Assembly: GCF_016863015.1 (NCBI RefSeq)
Contig: NZ_BOOB01000017.1
Location: 1 to 64,000, forward strand
DNA length: 64,000 bases
Origin: Microbispora amethystogenes
Lineage (GTDB): Bacteria; Actinomycetota; Actinomycetes; Streptosporangiales; Streptosporangiaceae
Direction: 5' to 3'
The position numbers and the translations under genes are program-made. Below the pieces are notes generated by a model. That model was not told the origin of the DNA. It made no database searches and saw only the letters and a list, made by a program, of their open reading frames with translations. Shown one piece after another: positions 28,532 to 36,807 of this stretch. Numbering within the stretch: the first letter of the stretch is position 1; each line of letters begins with the position of its first letter.

Positions 28532-29434
28532 TCAGTCGTCGAGGGGGCCGTCCAGGCCGGCGTCGGAGCCGAGCCCGCCCGCGACCCGCGCGGCGGCGGC
28601 CGTGCCGAGGCGGGCGGCGCCGAGCACGTCCCGGCCGCGCAGCAGGCCGGCGGCGAACCCGGCGCAGTACGCGTCGCCGCAGCCCGTGGTGTCGACCACG
28701 GGCACGTCCAGCGCGGGGACGGCCGTGACGCCGCCGGCGGTGGCCACCAGGCTTCCCTCGCTCCCCCGCGTGACGATCACGCCCTTCGGGCCCTCGCCGA
28801 GCAGCGCGGCGGCGGCCTCCTCCGGGGTGGCGGCGCCGCTGAGCATGAGCGCCTGCTCCTCGTTGGGCAGCAGGTAGTCGACGTGCGGCAGGAACGCCCG
28901 TACGGCGGGCATGAGGTCCGGCAGGTTCGACAGCAGGTCCAGCGTGACGATCGTGCCGCCCTCGCGGGCCTTGCCGAGCAGCGCGTAGAACTCGGGGTCG
29001 TGCAGGCCCCAGGTGACGTCCATGCCGCCGAGGTGCACCAGCTTCGCGGCGGTCAGGCGACCGGCGTCGAGGTCGGCGGTCGCGAGGCCCAGGTTGGCGC
29101 CGGGCACGTGGAACGAGGGCCGTCCCCCGTCCGGCCGAATCGGCAGGATGGAGGCGGCGGTCTGCTCCCCCGGCCGGCGCACGACGCCGCTCACGTCGAC
29201 GCCGTGGCGCGCCATGATCATCAGGAGGAAGTCGCCCAGCTCGTCGTCGCCGACGGCGCCCATGGTGGCCACCGGCACCCCGATCTTGGCGAGGGCCACG
29301 GCCGTGCCGGCGGCCGCCCCCGCGGCGGTGATGCGGATCTGCTCCAGCAGGTGGGTGTCCTGGCCGGACGGGATGGACTCGACCGGGCGGGCCAGGACGT
29401 CGACGATCTGCACGCCGACTGTCACAACCGTCAT
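28532..29434 (-). CDS. PfkB-family sugar kinase
   Basis: A 300-residue carbohydrate kinase. The N-terminal part shows GVQIVDVLARPVESIP and the AGAAAGTAVALAKIGV glycine motif; the C-terminal signature is VVDTTGCGDAYCAGFAAGLL, with Asp254 as the catalytic base. Ribokinase-like enzymes of this group phosphorylate sugars, nucleosides or sugar acids. It is first in a two-gene unit with the class-III aminotransferase, divergent from a TetR gene across only 52 bases that contain a palindrome. This suggests a small inducible catabolic unit. Confidence 0.9.
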   Translation of the reverse strand: MTVVTVGVQIVDVLARPVESIPSGQDTHLLEQIRITAAGAAAGTAVALAKIGVPVATMGAVGDDELGDFLLMIMARHGVDVSGVVRRPGEQTAASILPIRPDGGRPSFHVPGANLGLATADLDAGRLTAAKLVHLGGMDVTWGLHDPEFYALLGKAREGGTIVTLDLLSNLPDLMPAVRAFLPHVDYLLPNEEQALMLSGAATPEEAAAALLGEGPKGVIVTRGSEGSLVATAGGVTAVPALDVPVVDTTGCGDAYCAGFAAGLLRGRDVLGAARLGTAAAARVAGGLGSDAGLDGPLDD

Positions 29435-29444
29435 GTGCGGATAA

Positions 29445-29462
29445 TAGACGGGCGCCCGACTA
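29445..29462. promoter_or_regulatory. Palindromic operator between pfkB and tetR genes
   Basis: TAGACGGGCGCCCGACTA is an 18-base inverted repeat (16 of 18 symmetric) in the 52-base gap, 11 bases from the PfkB ATG and 25 from the TetR ATG. A TetR dimer site controlling both genes is the simple reading. Confidence 0.6.
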
Positions 29463-29486
29463 AAATGTCAACCGAGGTGAGGGAGC

Positions 29487-30080
29487 ATGCCGAAGATCGT
29501 CAACCATGAGGAACGCCGGGAGGAGGTCGTCGCGGCGGCCCGCCGGATCATCCTCCGCGACGGCATCGAGGCCGCGACGACCCGGGCCATCGCGAAGGAG
29601 GCCGGCTACTCCAACGGGGTGCTCACGCACTATTTCGCCGACAAGGACGAGATCCTGCTGTCGGCGCTGGAGGCCTCCCACCGGCGCATCGCCGACCGGC
29701 TGCGGGAGAAGCTGTCCGGCCTCACCGGCCTGGCGGCGCTGCGGGAACTGCTGCTCGACAACGTCCCTCTCGACGGCGAGCGCGCCGGGGAGACCGGGCT
29801 CGAAGTCGGCTTCTGGGGGCGCAGCCTGACCAGTCCCGCGCTGCTGGAGGTGCAGCGGCGGGAGGCCGCCGAGCTTCGCTACGTGGTGACCAGCCTGCTG
29901 AGGTCCGCCGCCGAGGCGGGTGAGATCCGTACGGACGAGGACCCGGAGGACGTGGCGGAACGGCTCCTCGCGCTGGTGGACGGCCTCAGCGTGCACCGGC
30001 TGCTGTATCCCGCGAACGTCACCGCCGACCGGCTGGAGCGGCTGTTGCTGCGCGAGATCGACCGCCTGCGCGACGGCTGA
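29487..30080 (+). CDS. TetR-family transcriptional regulator
   Basis: A 197-residue repressor. The N-terminal helix-turn-helix reads AARRIILRDGIEAATTRAIAKEAGYSNGVLTHYFADKDEIL (about 18-58), matching the BetI/TetR pattern. The C-terminal domain (about 75-195) is helical with the BetI-type LVDGLSVHRLLYP ending. GAGGTGAGGGAGC precedes the ATG. Its place opposite the PfkB-aminotransferase pair, with a shared palindrome, makes it the probable local repressor; the ligand is unknown. Confidence 0.9.
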   Translation: MPKIVNHEERREEVVAAARRIILRDGIEAATTRAIAKEAGYSNGVLTHYFADKDEILLSALEASHRRIADRLREKLSGLTGLAALRELLLDNVPLDGERAGETGLEVGFWGRSLTSPALLEVQRREAAELRYVVTSLLRSAAEAGEIRTDEDPEDVAERLLALVDGLSVHRLLYPANVTADRLERLLLREIDRLRDG

Positions 30081-30084
30081 CCGG

Positions 30085-30118
30085 CCGCCGGGAGCCCATA
30101 CTCCAGGGTCCCCGGCGG
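30085..30118. terminator. Hairpin between TetR and FHA genes (convergent)
   Basis: CCGCCGGG (30085-30092) and CCCGGCGG (30111-30118), 18-base loop. Confidence 0.4.
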
Positions 30119-30160
30119 TCCGGCCGCGTCACGCGGCGTCAGAGGTCCGGCAGGCCGGCG

Positions 30161-31783
30161 TCAGGCGGGCCGGTGCGCCTCGTAGCGCATGGTGCGGGAG
30201 ACCCCGATGCGCACGGTCGTGCCGGGCAGGATCGACACCGGCTCGTTCGGCGGGATGTCGTAGAAGTTGGGGTCGCCCGGCGGCTGGATCTGCGTGCCGT
30301 TCACCGAGCCCAGGTCGAGCAGGTTGACGTCCCAGTTCTCCAGGAACACCCGCAGGTGCCGGCGGGACACCGAGCCGTCGGGGCTGGTGACCCTGGCCGG
30401 CCTGGCCTCGCCCGACTGCACCTCGGGAGCCCGCTCCGGGTCACGGCCCAGCAGGTAGTCGGCCTCCAGCGGCAGTGCCATGCCGTCGTCGAGCAGCAGC
30501 GCGCCGAGCGGCGGGCGCGGGCCCTTGTACGGCACCACCGCCCGCTGGTCGATGGGGACGCCGCAGACCGCGCAGTACGGCGCACGCGGGTCGTTGAAGT
30601 GGTCGTTCTTGCAGTCGACGCCGTAGACCATGGGCCGCTGCTCCGGGTCGGGCGCCATGTCGAGCTGGGTCGCCTCACCCGGCTCCTCGTCGGAGGCCTG
30701 CGACGCCCCCTCGAAGGGCCCGTCGAACAGGCCGCCGAGCGGTCCGGTGCCCGGCCCGTCCGGCGATCCGCCCCGATCCTGGCCCCTCTCCTGGGCTCCC
30801 CGGTCCTGGGCGGGCCCGTCCTGGGCGTCCTGGGGCCCGCCGCGGTCGTCGGGCGGCTCGGGCAGCCCCGGGGGCTGCTGCGGGCCCGAGTGGGACGGGG
30901 TGTAGGGCGGGGCCGGCTGGGGGCCGGAGTGGTGCGCGGGCGCCGGGTCCGACAGCCCGGACGGCACCGGCGGCAGCGGCTGCGAGACGTGCGGCGGCTG
31001 GGAAGGCGGGGGGACGGGCGGGGACGACAGCCCGGACGACTGCGGAGACGGCTGGGGCGGCGCGTGCTCGCCCGACGGCCCGGGGCCGGACAACGGCCCA
31101 CCGCCGAACGGCGAGACGGGCGGCGAGAGGGGCGGCTGGGCGGGCGGGGAGACGGGAGGGGGCGGCACCACGGGCCCCCGGGGGCCGATCGGCTCCGGCA
31201 CCCCGCCCGGCGGGGGCTGCGTCCCCGGGTGCTGCCCCTGATGCTGCGACTGATGCTGCGGCGGGCGCGGGGGCAGCGGCGGGAAGGCGAGGTCGCCGTG
31301 CCGGGTCAGGTCGCACTCCAGCCCGGCTCCCGTGACGACGCCGCCGTCCAGCCGGGCGTACGGGCTTGACGGGCCGGCTCCGGGCAGGCGCAGCAGCACC
31401 GTGGACACCGGGCCGTTGACGAGGCGGTCGGTCCAGGTCAGCGCGTCGTGCCCGGCGAGGCGCACCTCGCCCTCGGGGCCGGACACGGTCGCGTACGCTG
31501 CCCCGCTGACCAGCACGGCCACGCCTCCCCCGGCGGGCCCGGCGACCGCGCAGGCCACCGGCTCACCGGTCGAGCGGTCCATGGCGCGTGCGAGGACCTG
31601 GGCCACGCGCCGGGCCAGCGCACGGCCGTCCCCGCCCGTCGTGGCGGTCTCGTGCATCGCGCTCAGCAGGTCCTCGACCGGCTGGTCGGCGCCTGTGGCG
31701 CACACGAGCAGCAAACCGTTCAGATGGGCGACCACGCCCTCTCCCGGCAGCGGGCGGACCACCCCCACGCCCTGTTCCGTCAC
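30161..31783 (-). CDS. FHA-domain protein with long Pro-rich linker and zinc-ribbon-like segment
   Basis: A 540-residue cytoplasmic protein. Residues 1-165 form an unassigned folded region. A disordered linker (about 170-375) is very rich in Pro, Gln, Ser and Gly. A possible zinc ribbon follows: VDCKNDHFNDPRAPYCAVCG. The C-terminal FHA domain (about 430-540) has YLLGRDPER, GSVSRRHLRVFL and LGSVNGT, the usual phospho-Thr-binding residues. FHA proteins read Ser/Thr kinase output, so the kinase at 15291 is one possible partner, by inference only. GTG start with GGAGGGAG upstream. Confidence 0.85.
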   Translation of the reverse strand: MTEQGVGVVRPLPGEGVVAHLNGLLLVCATGADQPVEDLLSAMHETATTGGDGRALARRVAQVLARAMDRSTGEPVACAVAGPAGGGVAVLVSGAAYATVSGPEGEVRLAGHDALTWTDRLVNGPVSTVLLRLPGAGPSSPYARLDGGVVTGAGLECDLTRHGDLAFPPLPPRPPQHQSQHQGQHPGTQPPPGGVPEPIGPRGPVVPPPPVSPPAQPPLSPPVSPFGGGPLSGPGPSGEHAPPQPSPQSSGLSSPPVPPPSQPPHVSQPLPPVPSGLSDPAPAHHSGPQPAPPYTPSHSGPQQPPGLPEPPDDRGGPQDAQDGPAQDRGAQERGQDRGGSPDGPGTGPLGGLFDGPFEGASQASDEEPGEATQLDMAPDPEQRPMVYGVDCKNDHFNDPRAPYCAVCGVPIDQRAVVPYKGPRPPLGALLLDDGMALPLEADYLLGRDPERAPEVQSGEARPARVTSPDGSVSRRHLRVFLENWDVNLLDLGSVNGTQIQPPGDPNFYDIPPNEPVSILPGTTVRIGVSRTMRYEAHRPA

Positions 31784-32034
31784 AGAAGTTCTCCCTCCGG
31801 AAACGCCACCGGATGTCCGGCATCATCGCCGGCACGCCGTGTGCCGGATCGATCACCCCAGAAAGTAGCAAAAACTATGGTGAACCGGCCTGCCGGAGCG
31901 CGCGTACGGGTGACCGAGCGTGCTCGGGCCCCGGTCTCGCTCAGCACCCTAGTCCCCGGCCGCCCCGAAGACGAGTGCGCGGGCCGCGCTCCAGGCCGCC
32001 CCGGCGCGCGCCGCCCGGAGGGCCGTGGCGCCGC

Positions 32035-33165
32035 TCACACCCCGCTGAACATGCGGTTGACGTCGGCGGTGGCGAGCACGCCGTAGATCTCGCCGCCCCG
32101 CTCGACGAGCAGGTATTCGGGCGCCGGAGAGCCCCGCATGGCGTCGATCAGCGACTCGCCCTCCAGGTCGGCGCCGAGCACCAGCGCGGGCTCCAGGCTG
32201 CGGGACAGGGCCCCCACGTTCACCCACGGCCTGCGCTGCTCGGGAGTGGCGTTCACCGCCGCCTCGTTCACGATGCCCACCGGGTGCCCGTCGTGGTCCA
32301 CCACCACCATCGCCCCGGCGCCCGACTCGCGCGCCCGGCGCAGGCCCTCGGAGAGCGGCACCTCGGCGGTGACCGGGATCGCCCTGCGCGCCAGCGCCCT
32401 GGCCCGCAACTGCGGCAGCCGGGCCCGCACACGGGCGACCCGCAGCGACTGGGAGGCCCCGAGCCAGATGAACGACGCCAGCACAACCGTCCAGAGCATG
32501 CTGCCGATGCCGGGCTCCTGCCCGGCCATCACGTTCATCAGGAGCGGCACCACGACCACCGCGACCGCCACGCCGCGCCCCACCCAGGCGGCGACCATCG
32601 TGCCCGTGCCCGAGTCGCGCCTGACCTTCCACACGGCCGCCCGCAGCATCCGGCCCCCGTCGAGCGGCAGGCCGGGCAGCAGGTTGAACACGCCGACGAT
32701 CAGGTTGGACAGCCAGAGCTGCCACATCAGCACCTGGGCCAGGCCGCCCGGCGGCACCACGAAGGCCTCCACCAGGGCCCCGATCCCCGCCAGCCCCAGC
32801 GACAGCAGCGGCCCGGCGAAGGCCACGTTGAACTCCCGGCCCGCCGTCTCGGGCTCGCGCTCGATCTCCGAGACGCCGCCGAGCATGTAGAGGGTGATCC
32901 GGCGCACCGGCAGGCCGTAGTGCTTGGCCACCACGCAGTGCGCCAGCTCGTGCAGCAGGACCGAGACGTACAACAGGACGGCGAAGGCCAGCGCGACCAG
33001 ATAGGTGGCGGACTCGCCGTAGCCGGGCAGCATGTCGGCGAACCGCGGCTGGAAGCTGATCGTGATGAACGCCGCCACGATGAGCCACGTCGGCGAGACG
33101 TAGACGGGAATGCCGAACGGCCGCCCCATCCGCAGTCCGGTGGACTCCTTGACAGGTGTGCTCAT
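32035..33165 (-). CDS. M50 site-2 protease with CBS domains (Rip3-like)
   Basis: A 376-residue intramembrane metalloprotease. The zinc motif HELAH is in VLLHELAHCVVAKHYG, and the second motif in LLPGLPLDGGRML supplies the catalytic Asp. Five or six membrane segments fill the first 225 residues. Two CBS motifs (about 250-376) follow, with VVVDHDGHPVGIV and LLVERGGEIYGVL, so adenosyl ligands may control it. Such proteases cut anti-sigma factors or other membrane regulators. The ATG at 33165 follows AGGGAAGG. It is divergent from the RecB-type nuclease gene. Confidence 0.93.
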   Translation of the reverse strand: MSTPVKESTGLRMGRPFGIPVYVSPTWLIVAAFITISFQPRFADMLPGYGESATYLVALAFAVLLYVSVLLHELAHCVVAKHYGLPVRRITLYMLGGVSEIEREPETAGREFNVAFAGPLLSLGLAGIGALVEAFVVPPGGLAQVLMWQLWLSNLIVGVFNLLPGLPLDGGRMLRAAVWKVRRDSGTGTMVAAWVGRGVAVAVVVVPLLMNVMAGQEPGIGSMLWTVVLASFIWLGASQSLRVARVRARLPQLRARALARRAIPVTAEVPLSEGLRRARESGAGAMVVVDHDGHPVGIVNEAAVNATPEQRRPWVNVGALSRSLEPALVLGADLEGESLIDAMRGSPAPEYLLVERGGEIYGVLATADVNRMFSGV

Positions 33166-33338
33166 GTGGCCGCCTTCCCTCCCGCGCCCCTCGATGCTAC
33201 GCGGCGCGACGTGAGATCAGCCTAAGAGCTGCCCGCCCGCCGCGGAGCACGCGATCGTCCCGGCTGCACGGGAACGGCGGTGGGGAGACGGGATAAGGGA
33301 GGGGGAGACGGCCCGCGCGGACACGTTCTGTCGGCTCG

Positions 33339-34217
33339 ATGTCCTACAGTTCCGGCATGACCCTCGCCGAAGAGCGCGCCGTTATCGGGGCGCTGTCCCC
33401 CTCCCGGGCCGGTGACTTCATGACCTGCCCCCTGCTCTACCGGTTCAGGGTGATCGACCAGCTGCCCGAGCGTCCCTCGGCGGCCGCGGTCCGGGGCACC
33501 CTCGTCCACGCCGTCCTGGAACGGCTGTACGACCTGCCGGCCGAGGCGCGGACGGTGGCCGCGGCGCAGGAGCTGCTGGAGCCGCAGTGGCGGCGGCTGC
33601 TGACCGAGGAGCCCGACTACGCGGGGCTGTTCGAGAGCGACGAGGAGCGCGACGCCTGGTTGACCCAGGCCCGCGGCATGGTGGAGCGTTACTTCACGCT
33701 GGAGGACCCGCAGCGGCTGGAGCCGGCCGAGCGGGAGATGTACGTCGAGGCCGTGCTCGACAGCGGGCTGCTGCTGCGCGGCTACATCGACCGGCTCGAC
33801 GTGGCCCCGACCGGCGAGACGCGGATCGTGGACTACAAGACGGGCACGGCGCCGGGCCGCGAGTGGGAGGCCAAGGCGCTGTTCCAGATGAAGTTCTACG
33901 CGCTGGCGCTGTGGCGGCTGAAGGGGCAGGTCCCCCGGATGCTCCAGCTCATGTACCTCGGCAACGGCGAGATCCTCCGCTACGTCCCCGACGAGGCCGA
34001 CCTGCGGGCCACCGAGCGCAAGGTCGAGGCGCTGTGGGCGGCGATCGAGCGCGCGGTGCGCACCCGGGAGTGGCGCGCCCGCCGCTCGCGGCTGTGCGAC
34101 TGGTGCGACCACCAGGCGCTCTGCCCGGAGTTCGGCGGCACCCCGCCGCCCGTGCCGGACCGCGAGCCCGGCCTGTCGGCCCGCGTGAACAGACGGTCCG
34201 CCGCCGACGAGATCTAG
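33339..34217 (+). CDS. RecB-family PD-(D/E)XK nuclease with Fe-S cysteines
   Basis: A 292-residue nuclease related to the RecB/AddB C-terminal domain. LSPSRAGDFMTCPLLYRF opens the fold. The active-site motifs are GYIDRLDV and IVDYKTG. Cys30 together with Cys253, Cys256 and Cys262 (LCDWCDHQALC) gives the C...CxxC...C set that holds a [4Fe-4S] cluster in AddB-type nucleases. An alternative start is the ATG at 33357. An orthologue next to trmI/arc is common in actinobacteria, so this gene belongs to the ancestral neighbourhood, here separated from trmI by about 7 kb of other genes. Confidence 0.92.
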   Translation: MSYSSGMTLAEERAVIGALSPSRAGDFMTCPLLYRFRVIDQLPERPSAAAVRGTLVHAVLERLYDLPAEARTVAAAQELLEPQWRRLLTEEPDYAGLFESDEERDAWLTQARGMVERYFTLEDPQRLEPAEREMYVEAVLDSGLLLRGYIDRLDVAPTGETRIVDYKTGTAPGREWEAKALFQMKFYALALWRLKGQVPRMLQLMYLGNGEILRYVPDEADLRATERKVEALWAAIERAVRTREWRARRSRLCDWCDHQALCPEFGGTPPPVPDREPGLSARVNRRSAADEI

Positions 34218-34345
34218 CGCCCCTCCCGCCGATCCCTGCCCCCTCGCGTCGCCCCGGGCGGAGCGTCGGCACCGGTCCGCCGGGGCGGGTTCCGGCGGCC
34301 GTGACATCGGGCCCCGGCCGGCGCTCACCGGGCCAGGGCGCGCAT

Positions 34346-34359
34346 CCTCCGTACGGAGG
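34346..34359. promoter_or_regulatory. 14-base perfect palindrome upstream of the NarL-type kinase
   Basis: CCTCCGTACGGAGG, 60 bases upstream of the kinase GTG. It could be an operator or the stem of a weak terminator for the RecB-type gene. Confidence 0.35.
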
Positions 34360-34418
34360 AGGCGGGATTTCCCTCCCGGGCAGGGTGGACACGCGCGGGG
34401 ACGGCCTAAGTTTGGTAC

Positions 34419-35822
34419 GTGCGCACCACCCCCGGCAGTACGCGGTCCTGGCTTCGGGCTCATCCCCTGGTCTTCGACGCGATCCTCGCGGTGGTGCTGA
34501 CGACCGCGTCCCTCTGGTGGATCGCCTCGGCCGGCCCCGGTGAGGGGGCCGGCTGGCTCCGGTCCGCCACGCCCCGGCCGGCGGACGCGTTGAACCTGGT
34601 CCTCGCGGCGGCCTGCACGCTGCCCGTGGCCCTGCGGCGCGACCGGCCCCTCCTTCTGCTCATGGCCACCTGCGTCCCCCAGGCGGCGCTCGACGCCCTT
34701 CACTACGACCCCGGCCTGAGCGAGTTCGGCGGGCTCGTCCTGCTCTACTCCGTGGCCGTCTACCGGGGGCTGGCGCTGAGCCTGGCCGCCCTCGGCGTCT
34801 CTTTCTCCTCCTACCTCGCGAGTGCCGTCAGCGGGGTCATCACCCCGACCTGGACCGACCACGCCGTCGTCACCGCCGTCCTGCTGCTGTGCTGGGTGTG
34901 CGGCCGGGCGTTGCGGCTGCGCCGCGCCTACCTCGACGAACTGGTCCAGCGGGCGCACCGGCTGGAGCGGGCGCGGGACGCCGACACGCGGGCCGCCCGG
35001 GCCGAGGAACGCTCCCGGATCGCCCGTGAGCTGCACGACGTGGTGGCCCACCACGTGAGCGTGATGACCGTGCAGGCCGCCGCGGCGCGCCGGATGCTGG
35101 ACACCAAGCCCGACGTCGCCCGCGACGCCCTCACCGCCATCGAGGAGATGGGCCGTACGGCGATGGCGGAGATGCGCAACATCGTCGGCGTGCTGCGCAC
35201 CGACGGCCCGGCCGAGCGCGGGCCGCAGCCGGGCATGGGAGACCTGCCGGCACTGGTCGAGCAGATGCGCGAGGCGGGCCTGCGCACGCAGTTGCGCGTC
35301 GAGGGCGACCACCGCCGCCTGCCGCCCGGGGTCGACCTCGCGGCCTACCGCCTCGTGCAGGAGGCGCTCACCAACAGCCTGCGGCACGCCGGGCCCGCCG
35401 CCCGCGCGTGGGTCACCGTGCGGCACGAGGGGAACGAGCTGACCCTCCAGGTCGAGGACGACGGGCGCGGCGCGGCCGAGGAATCGGTGCGGATCGGTGG
35501 AAAAGGTCACGGGCTCGTCGGCATCCGCGAGCGCGTGGCCCTCTATGGTGGAGTCCTGCGGATCGGACCCCGCGTCGGGGGCGGGTTCGAGGTCCGCGCC
35601 CGGTTCCCCTTGAAGGACAGCCCCCTGAAGGACGGCCCCGCCAGGAACGGCTCCCTCAAGGGCGGTGCGGGCAAGGACCGTCCCCCCAGGCACGGCGCCC
35701 CCGAACCCGGCACGACCGAACACGACACGGCTGACTACGACACGGGCGAGCACGGCGCCCCCGGACACGCCCCCGCCGTGGACGACCCCCTCACGCACGG
35801 CCCTCTAAAGGACACAGCATGA
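34419..35822 (+). CDS. NarL-type sensor histidine kinase (HisKA_3)
   Basis: A 467-residue kinase. About five membrane segments occupy residues 15-165. The dimerisation domain has the HisKA_3 phospho-acceptor RSRIARELHDVVAHHVSVM. The ATP domain has EALTNSLRHAG and VEDDGRGA, then GKGHGLVGIRERV. After residue 395 there is an unusual tail of repeats (PLKDSPLKDGPARNGSLKGG, then His/Asp/Thr-rich) that is not part of the family. The GTG at 34419 has no clear ribosome site; TAAGTT six bases upstream looks like a -10, so a leaderless start is possible. Its stop overlaps the ATG of a 21-codon ORF. Confidence 0.9.
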   Translation: MRTTPGSTRSWLRAHPLVFDAILAVVLTTASLWWIASAGPGEGAGWLRSATPRPADALNLVLAAACTLPVALRRDRPLLLLMATCVPQAALDALHYDPGLSEFGGLVLLYSVAVYRGLALSLAALGVSFSSYLASAVSGVITPTWTDHAVVTAVLLLCWVCGRALRLRRAYLDELVQRAHRLERARDADTRAARAEERSRIARELHDVVAHHVSVMTVQAAAARRMLDTKPDVARDALTAIEEMGRTAMAEMRNIVGVLRTDGPAERGPQPGMGDLPALVEQMREAGLRTQLRVEGDHRRLPPGVDLAAYRLVQEALTNSLRHAGPAARAWVTVRHEGNELTLQVEDDGRGAAEESVRIGGKGHGLVGIRERVALYGGVLRIGPRVGGGFEVRARFPLKDSPLKDGPARNGSLKGGAGKDRPPRHGAPEPGTTEHDTADYDTGEHGAPGHAPAVDDPLTHGPLKDTA

Positions 35823-35884
35823 CAATCAGGGTCTTCTCCCCCGCCCAGCGGGTCACCGCCCCGCCCAGGACGTACGGATCATGA
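35819..35884 (+). CDS. 21-codon mini-ORF linking kinase and regulator genes
   Basis: This reads MTIRVFSPAQRVTAPPRTYG plus Ser. Its ATGA overlaps the kinase stop (35820-35822) and its own stop is in the ATGA that starts the response regulator (35881). Its first five residues MTIRV are the same as those of the regulator. It may be a relic of a small duplication of the regulator start, or a coupling peptide that passes ribosomes from the kinase gene to the regulator gene. No evidence that the peptide itself matters. Confidence 0.5.
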   Translation: MTIRVFSPAQRVTAPPRTYGS

Positions 35885-36564
35885 CGATCCGGGTGTTGCT
35901 GGTCGACGACCAGCCGCTGCTGCGCACCGGGTTCCGGTTCATCCTCGAGGCGGAGCCCGACGTCACCGTCGTGGGCGAGGCCGGCGACGGCGCGACGGCG
36001 ATGGACCAGTCGCGCGCCCTGCTGCCCGACGTGGTGCTCATGGACGTCCGCATGCCCGGCACCGACGGCATCGAGGCCACCCGCCGCATCGTGCGGGAGG
36101 CCGCGCCCACCGCCCACGTGCCGAAGGTGCTCGTGCTGACCACGTTCGACCTGGACGAGTACATCGTCGAGGCGCTGCGCGCCGGCGCGAGCGGGTTCCT
36201 GCTCAAGGACGTGCCCCCGGACGACCTGATCCAGGCGATCCGGGTGGTGGCGGCGGGCGACGCCATCGTGGCGCCGAGCGTCACCCGGCGGCTGCTCGAC
36301 CGGTTCGCCGCCCGGCTGCCCTCCGCCCACCAGCAGGCCACCCCCGCGCGGCTCGACCGGCTCACCGAACGCGAGCTGGAGGTCCTGCGCCTCATCGCCA
36401 AGGGCATGTCGAACGCCGAGATCGCCGCCACGCTGGTGGTCAGCGAGACGACCGTCAAGACGCACGTGGGAAACGTGCTGACCAAGCTCGGCCTGCGCGA
36501 CCGGGTGCAGGCGGTCGTGCTCGCCTACGAGACCGGGCTGATCATCCCCGGCGCCTTCTCCTGA
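35881..36564 (+). CDS. NarL/LuxR-family response regulator
   Basis: A 227-residue regulator. The receiver has Asp9/Asp10 and phospho-acceptor Asp55 in VVLMDVRMPGTDG, with Lys in GFLLKDVPP. The LuxR-type helix-turn-helix (about 158-222) reads LTERELEVLRLIAKGMSNAEIAATLVVSETTVKTHVGNVLTKLGLRDR, of which the first half is the scaffold and the second the recognition helix. It pairs with the upstream kinase. No target genes can be named from the sequence. Confidence 0.94.
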   Translation: MTIRVLLVDDQPLLRTGFRFILEAEPDVTVVGEAGDGATAMDQSRALLPDVVLMDVRMPGTDGIEATRRIVREAAPTAHVPKVLVLTTFDLDEYIVEALRAGASGFLLKDVPPDDLIQAIRVVAAGDAIVAPSVTRRLLDRFAARLPSAHQQATPARLDRLTERELEVLRLIAKGMSNAEIAATLVVSETTVKTHVGNVLTKLGLRDRVQAVVLAYETGLIIPGAFS

Positions 36565-36727
36565 GCCTCCCGGCGGGCGGGCGCGCGCTCCTCCTCCAGG
36601 AGTAGCGAAGCCCTGCGGATCCTCCCCCGGGCGCAGGCGCAGGCCGTACGCGCGGCCGATGCCCGGCGGGGCCCGCGCCCGGTAGCGTCGGAGACAGGGC
36701 GTGGCCGTGGGGGCGCGGCACACGCCG

Positions 36728-36784
36728 CGCCGGTACGGCTCCCGCGGGCCGTGTGGGGGGAAGACGGCGGGAGCCGTACCGGCG
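36728..36784. terminator. 18-bp perfect hairpin between response regulator and importer ATPase genes
   Basis: Positions 36728-36745 (CGCCGGTACGGCTCCCGC) pair with 36767-36784 over 18 perfect bases, loop 21. The flanking genes converge here, so it is a strong candidate for a two-way terminator. Confidence 0.75.
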
Positions 36785-36807
36785 GAGGACGATCAGGCCG
36801 AGGACGA

